Of a stretch of DNA of 64,000 nt, positions 1 to 8,434 are shown one piece after another. The stretch is from the NCBI GenBank assembly GCA_963843525.1, contig CAWJKM010000003.1:1-64000 (forward strand), in the 5' to 3' direction. Numbering within the stretch: the first letter of the stretch is position 1; each line of letters opens with the position of its first letter. This DNA comes from DATJPR01 sp963843525. Lineage in GTDB: Bacteria; Bacteroidota; Ignavibacteria; UBA10030; UBA6906. Below the pieces are notes generated by a model. It saw only the letters and a program-made list of their open reading frames with translations, did no database searches and was not told where the DNA came from. The position numbers and the translations under genes were made by a program.

Positions 1-2
1 TT

Positions 3-947
3 GTGTCGGGTCAATTAATGATGGACGGCCTCACGGGAGCACTCCGGGATTATCTCGGGACCGCCGGGAAATTCAACGCAGACGTGAGTTCGGTGCAACA
101 AGTGATGGTCGACGTGCTTCTCCGGATGGGTATCGTGCTTGGACCGGTAATGGGCGGCCTGGCTGTGGCTGGACTGGTTGCCGGCTACGCTCAGGTTGGT
201 TCTCTCTGGGCGCCGGAGGCGATGCAACCGAAATTTTCGAAGCTGAATCCTCTCACCGGGATAAAGAAAGTCCTGCTCTCACGACGGTCAATGGTGGAAA
301 TCGGAAAAAACATCGCGAAGGCCTCGGTTGTCGGTCTGGTGGCGTATGTCGCTCTCAAAGACATCGTTGGAGAGTCGGTCGTCCTCATGGACAATGAGCC
401 GGCGGGAATATTCGCGTTCATGATGCACGCGTCTGTCGGGGTCGGAATCAAGACCGGAATCGCGTTTCTGGTAATTGCAGCGATCGACTTCTTTTATCAG
501 CGGTTCGAGTATGACAAGACACTGAAGATGACGAAGGAAGAAGTGCGGGAAGAGACGAAAGAGCTCGACGGGGACCCCCTCGTGAAAAGCCGGATCAGGA
601 CCATCCAGCGGAAAATTGCGTACAGGCGGATGATGCATGATGTCCCCCGCGCGGATGTCATCGTCACGAACCCGACACACCTTGCCGTCGCCTTGAAATA
701 TGACCCGGAAAAAATGTCCGCCCCGCACGTGGTCGCCAAAGGTGCCGGACTCATCGCGGAGCGGATCAAAAAGATCGCCCGGGAACATGACATCCCGATT
801 CTCGAGGACAGACCTCTTGCGCGGGCGCTGTACAGCAGCGTGGAGATCGGTGAAGAAGTGCCGGAAAAACTCTTCCAGGCGGTGGCGCAGGTACTCGCGT
901 ATATTTACCGCCTGAGGAACACGCATTCACGTTTCAGCATGAACTGA
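3..947 (+). CDS. flhB: Flagellar export switch protein FlhB (5'-truncated by window edge)
   Basis: FlhB is the inner-membrane export-gate protein that changes the flagellar type III secretion substrate from rod/hook to filament proteins. The visible 314 residues hold hydrophobic membrane segments, then a cytosolic domain with the self-cleavage motif NPTH at visible residues 223-226, preceded by the charged linker typical of the family. The family's usual N-terminal segment (basic leader and first membrane helix) is absent, and the reading frame is open to the window edge, so the GTG at position 3 is not taken as the true start. flhA follows 4 bases after the stop. The C-terminus ends soon after the cleavage domain, as is normal. 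Confidence 0.95.
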   Translation: MSGQLMMDGLTGALRDYLGTAGKFNADVSSVQQVMVDVLLRMGIVLGPVMGGLAVAGLVAGYAQVGSLWAPEAMQPKFSKLNPLTGIKKVLLSRRSMVEIGKNIAKASVVGLVAYVALKDIVGESVVLMDNEPAGIFAFMMHASVGVGIKTGIAFLVIAAIDFFYQRFEYDKTLKMTKEEVREETKELDGDPLVKSRIRTIQRKIAYRRMMHDVPRADVIVTNPTHLAVALKYDPEKMSAPHVVAKGAGLIAERIKKIAREHDIPILEDRPLARALYSSVEIGEEVPEKLFQAVAQVLAYIYRLRNTHSRFSMN

Positions 948-951
948 GGCC

Positions 952-3045
952 ATGGAAGCCGTCGCAACAACACGGAATAGCGGATTCATGAAATCGCCCG
1001 CCATGCGGGCGATCGGGGCGAACACGGACGTGGCGCTGGCCATAGCGGTCATCGGCATTCTGGCCCTGATGATCATCCCGATGCCCCCGATCATGCTGGA
1101 CATTCTGATCGCCGCAAATATTACGATTGCGATCGTTGTCCTTATGGTGTCGATGTATCTCACCAGCCCCCTCGAGCTCTCGGTGTTCCCGGGACTGCTA
1201 CTTATCCTGACCATCTTCCGGTTGTCGCTGAATGTCGCCTCGACGCGTCTGATCCTTGGCGAGGGATTCGCCGGCGATGTGATCACGTCGTTCGGCTCGT
1301 TCGTGGTGAAGGGCAATTATGTCGTCGGGTTCATCATCTTCCTGATCCTGGTGATTATCCAGTTCATGGTGATCGTGAAAGGCGCCGGCCGCATCGCGGA
1401 GGTCGCTGCACGGTTCACCCTGGATGCGATGCCGGGGAAACAGATGGCGATCGATGCGGATATGAACGCCGGGCTGCTGACCGAACAGGAAGCCCGTGAG
1501 CGCCGCGCCGTGGTTGCCCGTGAGGCGGAATTTTACGGGGCGATGGACGGTGCCAGTAAATTTGTTCGCGGCGATGCCATCGCCGGTCTGCTGATCAACG
1601 TGGTCAACATTCTCGGGGGGTTCATTATCGGCGTGGCGCAGAAAGGGATGTCCTTTCTCGATGCCCTCCATACCTATACGCTCCTGACGGTCGGTGATGG
1701 ACTCGTCACGCAGATTCCGGCTCTGATCATCGCCACTGCAGCAGGCATGATTGTCACACGAAGCGCTTCAGGCAATCAGTTCGACCGGGAAATCGGTGCC
1801 CAGGTCTTCGGCCGGTATAAAGCCCTCCTGATCGCTTCCGGCGCCCTCCTGGCGTTTGCGATTGTGCCCGGCCTCCCGACGATCCCGTTTCTTATCCTCG
1901 GGTCCCTCTCAGGAGGGATAGGATATGTGCAAATGCGCCAGGCGAAAGCCCCCGCACAGGAAAAGACGCCGGACCGGCCCGCTGTGCGTGAGGACAAAAT
2001 TGAAGATTACCTGCAGGTCGATCCGCTGGAAGTGGAAATCGGGTACGGTTTGATCTCGCTGGTCGACGAATCGCAGGGCGGAGATCTGTTTACACGGATT
2101 ACGAATCTGCGGAAGCAGCTCGCCATGGATCTTGGCATCGTTATTCCGCCGGTGCGGGTGCGGGATAACCTCCAGCTGGAGGCCAATCAGTATGTCGTGA
2201 AGGTCAAAGGCAACGTCATCGCCTCGGACAGATTGATGATGGGGCGGTATCTGGCAATGAGCCCGACACGGACAACATCACAGGTCGATGGGGTCGAGGT
2301 GAAAGAACCCGCTTTCGGTTTGCCGGCAATATGGATCCCGGATCACGAGCGTCAACATGCGGAAATCCTCGGCTTCACCGTGGTGGAGCCGTCGTCTGTT
2401 CTCTCGACGCACGTTCAGGAGTTGTTGCGGCGGAACGCGGACAAGATCCTCACCAGGCAGGATACGCGCAAGCTGATCGACAATCTGAAAAAGGAATCTC
2501 CGGCGATCGTTGAAGAGCTCACGCCGGAACTCTTGCCGACCGGGACGATTCAGAAGGTCCTGCAGAACCTGCTGCGTGAAGGCATCCCTGTCCGGGACCT
2601 GGGAACGATCCTCGAAGCGCTGGTCGACTATGCGCGCGTCACGAAAAATGTGGATGTCCTGACCGAATATGTGCGCCATTCGCTTTCAGAGACTATTTCC
2701 CGGCTCTATCAGGATTCCAACGGTATCATCCACGCGATTGCAATGGACCCCCGTCTGGAGCAGGTGATCTCGGCGTCCCTGCAGAACCAGCGGGAGGCGA
2801 CGCCAAGTCTTGGGTTATCCCCGGGGACGGTGCAGGGTATCCAGACGAGTCTGCAAAGCAATATCGACATGAGTGCTTCCGGCGGATATGTCCCGGTCGT
2901 CGTCTGTGCCGCCACGGTACGGCCGTACTTTTACCGGTTGATCCATACTTCGTTCCCGACAGTCTCGGTTCTTTCGTTTACGGAATTGCCCCCTGAGACG
3001 GAGATCGAATTTATCGGCAAACTTGAGGTAGCCAATGAGGATTAA
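952..3045 (+). CDS. flhA: Flagellar biosynthesis protein FlhA
   Basis: FlhA is the major export-gate subunit: an N-terminal set of about eight membrane helices (roughly residues 20-320) couples proton flow to export, and a large cytosolic domain (about 350-697) forms the nonameric docking ring for chaperone-substrate complexes. The FHIPEP family hallmark is seen around residues 85-95 (RLSLNVASTRL), with a second conserved cytosolic-loop stretch (AARFTLDAMPGKQMAIDAD). Length of 697 residues is standard. It starts at the first ATG after flhB and overlaps flhF by 11 bases, which suggests translational coupling. Confidence 0.97.
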   Translation: MEAVATTRNSGFMKSPAMRAIGANTDVALAIAVIGILALMIIPMPPIMLDILIAANITIAIVVLMVSMYLTSPLELSVFPGLLLILTIFRLSLNVASTRLILGEGFAGDVITSFGSFVVKGNYVVGFIIFLILVIIQFMVIVKGAGRIAEVAARFTLDAMPGKQMAIDADMNAGLLTEQEARERRAVVAREAEFYGAMDGASKFVRGDAIAGLLINVVNILGGFIIGVAQKGMSFLDALHTYTLLTVGDGLVTQIPALIIATAAGMIVTRSASGNQFDREIGAQVFGRYKALLIASGALLAFAIVPGLPTIPFLILGSLSGGIGYVQMRQAKAPAQEKTPDRPAVREDKIEDYLQVDPLEVEIGYGLISLVDESQGGDLFTRITNLRKQLAMDLGIVIPPVRVRDNLQLEANQYVVKVKGNVIASDRLMMGRYLAMSPTRTTSQVDGVEVKEPAFGLPAIWIPDHERQHAEILGFTVVEPSSVLSTHVQELLRRNADKILTRQDTRKLIDNLKKESPAIVEELTPELLPTGTIQKVLQNLLREGIPVRDLGTILEALVDYARVTKNVDVLTEYVRHSLSETISRLYQDSNGIIHAIAMDPRLEQVISASLQNQREATPSLGLSPGTVQGIQTSLQSNIDMSASGGYVPVVVCAATVRPYFYRLIHTSFPTVSVLSFTELPPETEIEFIGKLEVANED

Positions 3046-4294
3046 GAAGTTTAACGCTCGCAGCCTGAAAGAGGCGACGGAACAAATGCGTCAGGAGCTC
3101 GGACCGGATGCGATTGTCCTTGGCACGCGCACCATTGCCAAAGGCGGCGGGCTCGGATTGTTCGGCCGCGATACGTACGAGGTCACCGGGGCAATCGACG
3201 AACCGGCGACAGGCCGTGGGAGTTCCTATGCCGCGAAAAGGGCGGCGACCCCGTACGAGCGGTATCTCGACCCTTCGGCCTCGGTGATCGACACCACCGC
3301 ACATCTCGAGGAGCTCAGGAAGGTTGCCGAGCGGTTTGATACCCGGCGGCATCCGTCCCCGACATCGCGCCGATCATCGGGGGAAAGTCTTGCCGAGGTG
3401 GGCAATATCGTGGACCTGAGGAACGAAATGCAGGCCATGCAGGGAGCGCTCCGTGAGATTTCCGACCATCTGAAGTATGCGAAAATCCCGGAACTCCCCG
3501 ATACTCTCCGCGAGCTCTACACGACGCTGATCGATCAGGAGGTGGATGACGCGCTCGCACGGCAGATGATCCTCACTGTGAACGAGGCCCTTACGCCGGA
3601 TCAACGGCAGAGTCGCGAACTCACGCGGGAGGCTCTGTTACGGGTGATGGCCAGGCTGATCAAGGTGCCGGAAACGGGGAAATCGAAACGACGGAAAATT
3701 AAAGTGGTCGCCCTCGTTGGACCGACCGGCGTCGGCAAGACGACGACCATAGCAAAACTGGCGGCTATCCACAAGCTGCTCCACCGGAAGAACGTCGGAC
3801 TGATCTCGACGGATACGTACCGCATTGGTGCCATTGAGCAGTTGCGCACGTTTGCGTCGATCGCGGATATCCCGATGGATGTGGCCTACAAGCCCGCGGA
3901 GGTTGCAAGCGCGTTGCGGAAATTCAAGGACCGCGACATCGTCTTCATCGACACGGTGGGACGAAGTCACCGCTCGAAAAAGGAAGTGTCGGAGCTTGCG
4001 AAATATGTCCAGTCTGCGGACCCCGACGAGGTCCATCTTGTCCTGAGCGCTTCGACGTCGCCGCGCGCGATTGCCGAAATCATCCGCCAGTTCGGTACCG
4101 TGAAGCCCAACAGGCTTCTCTTCACAAAGCTGGACGAAGCGGTCTCGCTCGGACCCATTTTCAGTATTGTCAACAAACAGCATATCCCCGTCGCCTATGT
4201 CACGACGGGACAAACCGTCCCGGATGACATTGTGGCTGTTGATCCGGCACAGTTTGCTTCGATGGTGTATTCGGGAGCGCCCGCCCATGCATGA
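3035..4294 (+). CDS. flhF: Flagellar assembly SRP-type GTPase FlhF
   Basis: FlhF is the third SRP-type GTPase (with Ffh and FtsY) and sets the place where flagella are built. The N-terminal third (about 1-140) is the variable basic B domain; an NG domain follows. The G1 P-loop GPTGVGKTTT is at residues 229-238, G3 DTVGRS at 306-311 and G4 TKLDE at 364-368. The 419-residue length is typical. It overlaps flhA by 11 bases and its partner flhG by 8, so FlhF and the ATPase that stimulates its GTP hydrolysis are produced together. Confidence 0.96.
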   Translation: MRIKKFNARSLKEATEQMRQELGPDAIVLGTRTIAKGGGLGLFGRDTYEVTGAIDEPATGRGSSYAAKRAATPYERYLDPSASVIDTTAHLEELRKVAERFDTRRHPSPTSRRSSGESLAEVGNIVDLRNEMQAMQGALREISDHLKYAKIPELPDTLRELYTTLIDQEVDDALARQMILTVNEALTPDQRQSRELTREALLRVMARLIKVPETGKSKRRKIKVVALVGPTGVGKTTTIAKLAAIHKLLHRKNVGLISTDTYRIGAIEQLRTFASIADIPMDVAYKPAEVASALRKFKDRDIVFIDTVGRSHRSKKEVSELAKYVQSADPDEVHLVLSASTSPRAIAEIIRQFGTVKPNRLLFTKLDEAVSLGPIFSIVNKQHIPVAYVTTGQTVPDDIVAVDPAQFASMVYSGAPAHA

Positions 4295-5120
4295 TCAGGC
4301 CACCCGGATGCGGGAAATCGCAAAGGAGTACCAGGAGAGGGAGGCGCGTCGCCGGCCCCATATCCTCGCTGTCACGAGCGGGAAGGGCGGAGTGGGAAAG
4401 AGCACGATCGCCCTCAACCTTTCTCTCAAGCTCAATGACGCGGGCCAGAGGGTCCTCCTTGTTGACGGCGACACAAATCTCGGAAGTCTTGATGTGATGC
4501 TGGGGTTCGCCCCGCGGTACCGCATGGGGGATGTGCTCCGGGGAAATATGGATGTCGAAGATGTGCTGGTTACGGCCCAGCCCGGTCTGAAGATTCTCCC
4601 TGCTAGCGCCGGAGACGTTGAGTATCCTCTGGGCGGAATTTCACTGCAGGACCGTCTCTTCGAGGAAATCCTCGGGATCGAAGAACAGTTCGACTGCATC
4701 GTGATCGACACCGGCGCGGGGCTCAACGACGAAGTCATAGGGTATCTCGACCATGCCGACGATATTCTCCTGGTGACGACTCCTGAACCCACCGCCATCA
4801 TGGATGCGTACGCGATGATGAAAGTGGTCTGGTCCGTCAACGGAGCGGCCCGGATTCAGGGAGTCCTCAATGCGGTACGGTCGCCTCGAGAGGGAGACGA
4901 AGTCGGAAGGAAGCTCCGGATGGCGGTGAATCATTTTCTGAAACGTGACCTGGACATCGTCGGCATGATTCCCGCCGACACGCAGGCCCCGAAGGCGATC
5001 GTTCTCCAGGTGCCCCTGGTGAAAAGCTTCCCGCATTCGGCCGCCGCGCTCTCGATCCAGTCACTGGCAAATCATGTATTGCTTCAACTTGTGCACCGTA
5101 GTGAACGGAAGGCGATCTAA
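4287..5120 (+). CDS. flhG: MinD-type ATPase FlhG (FleN/YlxH), regulator of flagellar number
   Basis: FlhG is a ParA/MinD ATPase that limits flagellar number and stimulates FlhF. The ATG at 4287, overlapping flhF by 8 bases, is chosen because it places a DQATRMR stretch at residues 3-9. This matches the DQAxxLR activator helix known at the FlhG N-terminus, which inserts into FlhF. An upstream in-frame start would add residues read from inside flhF. The deviant Walker A SGKGGVGKS lies at residues 31-39, the DGDTNLGSLD stretch follows, and IDTGAGL is the Walker B region. The protein is 277 residues. Confidence 0.95.
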   Translation: MHDQATRMREIAKEYQEREARRRPHILAVTSGKGGVGKSTIALNLSLKLNDAGQRVLLVDGDTNLGSLDVMLGFAPRYRMGDVLRGNMDVEDVLVTAQPGLKILPASAGDVEYPLGGISLQDRLFEEILGIEEQFDCIVIDTGAGLNDEVIGYLDHADDILLVTTPEPTAIMDAYAMMKVVWSVNGAARIQGVLNAVRSPREGDEVGRKLRMAVNHFLKRDLDIVGMIPADTQAPKAIVLQVPLVKSFPHSAAALSIQSLANHVLLQLVHRSERKAI

Positions 5121-5122
5121 TC

Positions 5123-5371
5123 ATGACTAAAGTGATCTTTCAAGTCGGCTTGCTCTCGTTTTGCGTCGCAGCCGTGCTCTTCGGGCTGCAGCATACGGAC
5201 CTCCTCGAAATCGTTGCGCGATCGTTTGTGGTATTCATCGCCGTCGTCGGGGCGATGATGATCATCCTTCTGGTCGTCGCGAATTTCGCGGAGCACAAGG
5301 TGGTGGATGAGAATCCGGCGCCGGAACAGACGCAACATCATGCGAAAACGGTAGCGGAGCCGGTGAAATAA
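5123..5371 (+). CDS. Small two-helix membrane protein in the flagellar operon, function unknown
   Basis: This 82-residue protein is not recognised. It has two hydrophobic stretches (about residues 4-20 and 32-53) joined by a short polar loop, then a charged, proline- and histidine-containing tail. It sits 2 bases after flhG and 3 bases before fliA, so it is almost certainly co-transcribed with the flagellar regulators. By topology it could be a small inner-membrane partner of FlhF/FlhG or of the export gate, but that is inference from position only. Confidence 0.75.
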   Translation: MTKVIFQVGLLSFCVAAVLFGLQHTDLLEIVARSFVVFIAVVGAMMIILLVVANFAEHKVVDENPAPEQTQHHAKTVAEPVK

Positions 5372-5374
5372 GCC

Positions 5375-6139
5375 ATGGCATCCGACCTTCAACCGGGGGA
5401 GACTGCAACGCAGGTCCTGTGGGACAGGTACTGCGAGAACCGCACGCCTGACACCAAGCGGGCGCTGGTCCTCCGTTACCTCGACCTCGTCCGTTATGTC
5501 GTTGCACGGTTGGGGAGGCCGCGGATGGATTCCGGCCGCAGCCTTGAATCGGAAGACATGATCCAATATGGCATTCTCGGTCTCATCGAAGCAGTCGACC
5601 GGTTCGATCCGGGCACGGGAGTGAAGTTTGAGACCTATGCAATCCCGCGGGTCAAGGGGGCGATTCTGGACGAACTCCGGAATCTCGACTGGATGCCAAG
5701 ATCCGTTCGCGCCAACGCTCGCCGCGTCGAGCGCGCGTCGGAACGGGTGAGCCAGGAAGTGGGGCGGGAGGCAGCAGATCAGGAAATTGCAGGAAGACTG
5801 TCGATCACGGTGAGTGAATTGCAGCATATCGTGTCCGAAGCGAACTCGCGGATGAGTTCCTCCATCGCCGGACCGGACGAGACGATGGCGCCCGATCAGG
5901 TTGCGGAGGATTCCCCGGGGCCGCTGGAGGTACTGTCCGACAAAGAGGCGCGCAATCGTCTCGTGGAGGCCGTCAGCGATCTCCCGGACAGGGCGCGGAC
6001 CGTTATCGCCCTGTACTATTACGAAGGGTTGCGCTTCGGCGACATCGCGAAAATTCTCAAGGTCTCCGAATCAAGAGTTTCACAGATTCACTCCGAGGTC
6101 CTCCGCGGGCTCCGGAAGCAATTGACGGACATTGTGTGA
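5375..6139 (+). CDS. fliA: RNA polymerase sigma-28 factor FliA
   Basis: FliA directs transcription of late flagellar and chemotaxis genes and is held inactive by FlgM until the hook is complete. Region 2 is clear (EDMIQYGILGLIEAVDRFDP and KFETYAIPRVKGAILDELR, about residues 55-105), followed by the conserved DWMPRSVR. Region 3 lies near residues 115-155, and a region 4 helix-turn-helix near 205-250 (GLRFGDIAKILKVSESRVSQ). The 254-residue length fits the FliA/WhiG class. No flgM-like gene is seen in the window. The next gene begins inside its stop codon. Confidence 0.95.
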   Translation: MASDLQPGETATQVLWDRYCENRTPDTKRALVLRYLDLVRYVVARLGRPRMDSGRSLESEDMIQYGILGLIEAVDRFDPGTGVKFETYAIPRVKGAILDELRNLDWMPRSVRANARRVERASERVSQEVGREAADQEIAGRLSITVSELQHIVSEANSRMSSSIAGPDETMAPDQVAEDSPGPLEVLSDKEARNRLVEAVSDLPDRARTVIALYYYEGLRFGDIAKILKVSESRVSQIHSEVLRGLRKQLTDIV

Positions 6140-7092
6140 GCGGACAACAGCGTCAGCCAACGAGGGAGCACGTACTGGTCATGATGTCACCGGAACAGAT
6201 CAAGGAAAGGATCCAGACCATCATTCAATTGCCTGCATTGCCGACAGTGGCAATGGAGGTCGTGGAGATGGTGGACAATCCGAAGACCAGTGCCTCGCGG
6301 CTTGGCAAGGTGATCTCCACGGACCAGGGCCTGACGGCCAAGGTGCTGAAGATTGCGAATTCGCCGTTCTACGGATTCCCCCGGAGGATCTCGACAATCG
6401 ATTTCGCGATTATCGTGCTCGGATACGACGCCCTCAAGGAGATCGTCATCAGCATCTCGCTGGTGAGCTCTCTCCAGAAAAAGTCCGATCAGTATTTCGA
6501 TGCAAAAGGGTTCTGGGATCATTCCATCGCCTCGGGCGTGCTTGCCCGCCGTCTCGCCCGGGATCTTGATTACAGGATCAGCGGAGAAGTGTTCGTCGGG
6601 GGACTCCTCCATGATATGGGCATCTCGGTGCTGCACCGGTATTTCAAGACGGAGTTCAAAAGAATCGTCGATATCGCCCGCGAAACCGACCTCACCTTTC
6701 TCGAAGCCGAGGAAAGCGTGCTTGGGGTAACGCATGCGGAGATTGGCGGATGGCTCGCCGCACGGTGGAATCTCCCCGATCATCTCGTGGAAGCCATCGC
6801 CTGTCATCATACGCCGGGGAAGGCGCAGAAGAACCCCGATCTCGTGGCATTGATCCATCTGGCGGATGTGTTCTCCACACGGATCGCCGACGTTCCTGTG
6901 GAATTCGACAAAGGGACGGACTTTGACTCCGACGCCCTTGAACGGCTGCAGCTCACCGATCAGAATGTGTTGAATGAGTACCTGACCAGTTACACCGATA
7001 TGTTCCAGTCCGACCTCGACCAAATCATGCATCTCGAGTCGCTGGCCCAAGAGGGATTCCAAAATCATGAACGCAGAGTCGCCAAAGCGTAA
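6136..7092 (+). CDS. HDOD-domain signalling protein
   Basis: HDOD proteins carry a catalytically inactive relative of the HD phosphohydrolase fold and act as signalling scaffolds; several affect motility or type IV pili. The conserved opening (LPALPTVAMEVVEMV), the GLTAKVLKIANSPFYG stretch and the LLHDMGISVL region define the domain over about residues 20-225; the C-terminal third is helical. The GTG start overlaps the fliA stop as GTGA, a coupling pattern repeated in this operon. An ATG at 6181, after a GAGGGAG box, would also give a complete HDOD domain. The histidine kinase downstream overlaps it by 26 bases. Confidence 0.9.
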   Translation: MSGQQRQPTREHVLVMMSPEQIKERIQTIIQLPALPTVAMEVVEMVDNPKTSASRLGKVISTDQGLTAKVLKIANSPFYGFPRRISTIDFAIIVLGYDALKEIVISISLVSSLQKKSDQYFDAKGFWDHSIASGVLARRLARDLDYRISGEVFVGGLLHDMGISVLHRYFKTEFKRIVDIARETDLTFLEAEESVLGVTHAEIGGWLAARWNLPDHLVEAIACHHTPGKAQKNPDLVALIHLADVFSTRIADVPVEFDKGTDFDSDALERLQLTDQNVLNEYLTSYTDMFQSDLDQIMHLESLAQEGFQNHERRVAKA

Positions 7093-8434
7093 GACTACAT
7101 CGCAGGTTCTGGAAGAGGGACTTCCGCATTTCGAACAGTTTATCGAGAGCCGGGAGACCTATATCCGGGCGCTCGAACGAACAATCGGCGTCTTGCGTCA
7201 GGACAACTCCCACGTGGCCGACAACAATCTCGCGATCCGCACATCGATCGACGAGCTGATGGCCATGCAGCAACTGTCGAATACGATCAGCACGAGCAAC
7301 GCTCCGGAGAAGATCATTGCGGCACTGATCGAGCTGACCCGACAGGTCATCCCGGTCATCGAAAGCAATATCTTTGTCTTCGAGGACGGGTCAAACAGAC
7401 TGTCCGCCCTGTCGTCGAAAAGCTCGCCCCGCCTCGAACAGGAAGCGCAGCAACAGATGGAAGCGGGCATCGTGGACTGGGTTATTGCCGAGAAGAAGAC
7501 GGTGATCATTCCCGACCTTGAACACATGGTGGCGGGCGCGAGCGGGCGAAACTTCGTCATCGTTCCCCTGATTCTTCGCAACCGCGGCATCGGTTTCTAC
7601 GTGATTCATACGGAAAAACCGCAACAGGAATTCTCCAATCAGGATGTCCAGCTCCTCTCAGTGCTGGCGAACCAGGCCGCGGTGGCGGTGGAAAACTCAC
7701 GGACGTATCAGCAACTCGTCAAGGCGAATGAAGAATTGAAGTCTTCACGGGCCCAGATGATTCAGGCGGCAAAGCTTGCCGCGATCGGCGAACTCGCGGC
7801 CGGAATAGCGCACGAAATAAAGAACCCCCTGCAGGTCCTTCTCCTCAACCTGGAACTGGTGGAAGCGGGCCGTCCCCTGCCCAACTGGACGGAGATGTTC
7901 AGCAAACAGGTCCGCAGACTTTCCGAGATCACGCACCGGTTGATGAATTTCGCGCGCAACGCATCGGAAGACGTCACGATGGAGCCCATCAGCCTCCAGA
8001 AGGTCATTGAAGATATCGTGGCCATGGTGCTCCATGAGTTCCGGGGGGCCGGGATCGAAATAGAGACCCGCGCGGTCGAGGACCTCCCCCCCGTGGCCGG
8101 CAATGCAAACTACCTGCAGCAGGTGTTTCTGAACCTGCTCATCAATGCCCGTGATGCGATGCCGAAAGGTGGAATGATCACGATCAGTTTCGCGCTTACG
8201 GGATTTCATGTCACTGTACGCGTATCGGATACCGGCAACGGAATTCCTCCGGCCGTAGCCGAAAAAATCTTCCGACCGTTCTTCACGACCAAGGGAGAAA
8301 AAGGAACGGGCCTGGGTTTGGCCATCTGCCACAAGATCGTGCTGCAGCATAAGGGCGATATCCGGGTGGAGAGTGAAGAGGGAAAAGGAACGACGTTCAC
8401 GATTTATCTGCCAGTGTGGAGGGCCCCGCGATGA
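7067..8434 (+). CDS. GAF-domain sensor histidine kinase
   Basis: A cytosolic sensor kinase of 455 residues with no membrane segment. A coiled N-terminal region (about 1-75) is followed by a GAF sensor domain (about 75-215), a dimerisation helix with phospho-acceptor His249 in GIAHEIKNP, and a catalytic domain with N box Asn360 (NARDAMPKGG), G1 Asp388 (DTGNGIPP) and G2 GTGLGLA at 413. The His box resembles NtrB/AtoS-type kinases. It overlaps the HDOD gene by 26 bases and the next gene by 4. No NtrC-type partner lies next to it; the receiver-bearing protein at 20956 is one candidate. Confidence 0.93.
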   Translation: MNAESPKRKTTSQVLEEGLPHFEQFIESRETYIRALERTIGVLRQDNSHVADNNLAIRTSIDELMAMQQLSNTISTSNAPEKIIAALIELTRQVIPVIESNIFVFEDGSNRLSALSSKSSPRLEQEAQQQMEAGIVDWVIAEKKTVIIPDLEHMVAGASGRNFVIVPLILRNRGIGFYVIHTEKPQQEFSNQDVQLLSVLANQAAVAVENSRTYQQLVKANEELKSSRAQMIQAAKLAAIGELAAGIAHEIKNPLQVLLLNLELVEAGRPLPNWTEMFSKQVRRLSEITHRLMNFARNASEDVTMEPISLQKVIEDIVAMVLHEFRGAGIEIETRAVEDLPPVAGNANYLQQVFLNLLINARDAMPKGGMITISFALTGFHVTVRVSDTGNGIPPAVAEKIFRPFFTTKGEKGTGLGLAICHKIVLQHKGDIRVESEEGKGTTFTIYLPVWRAPR

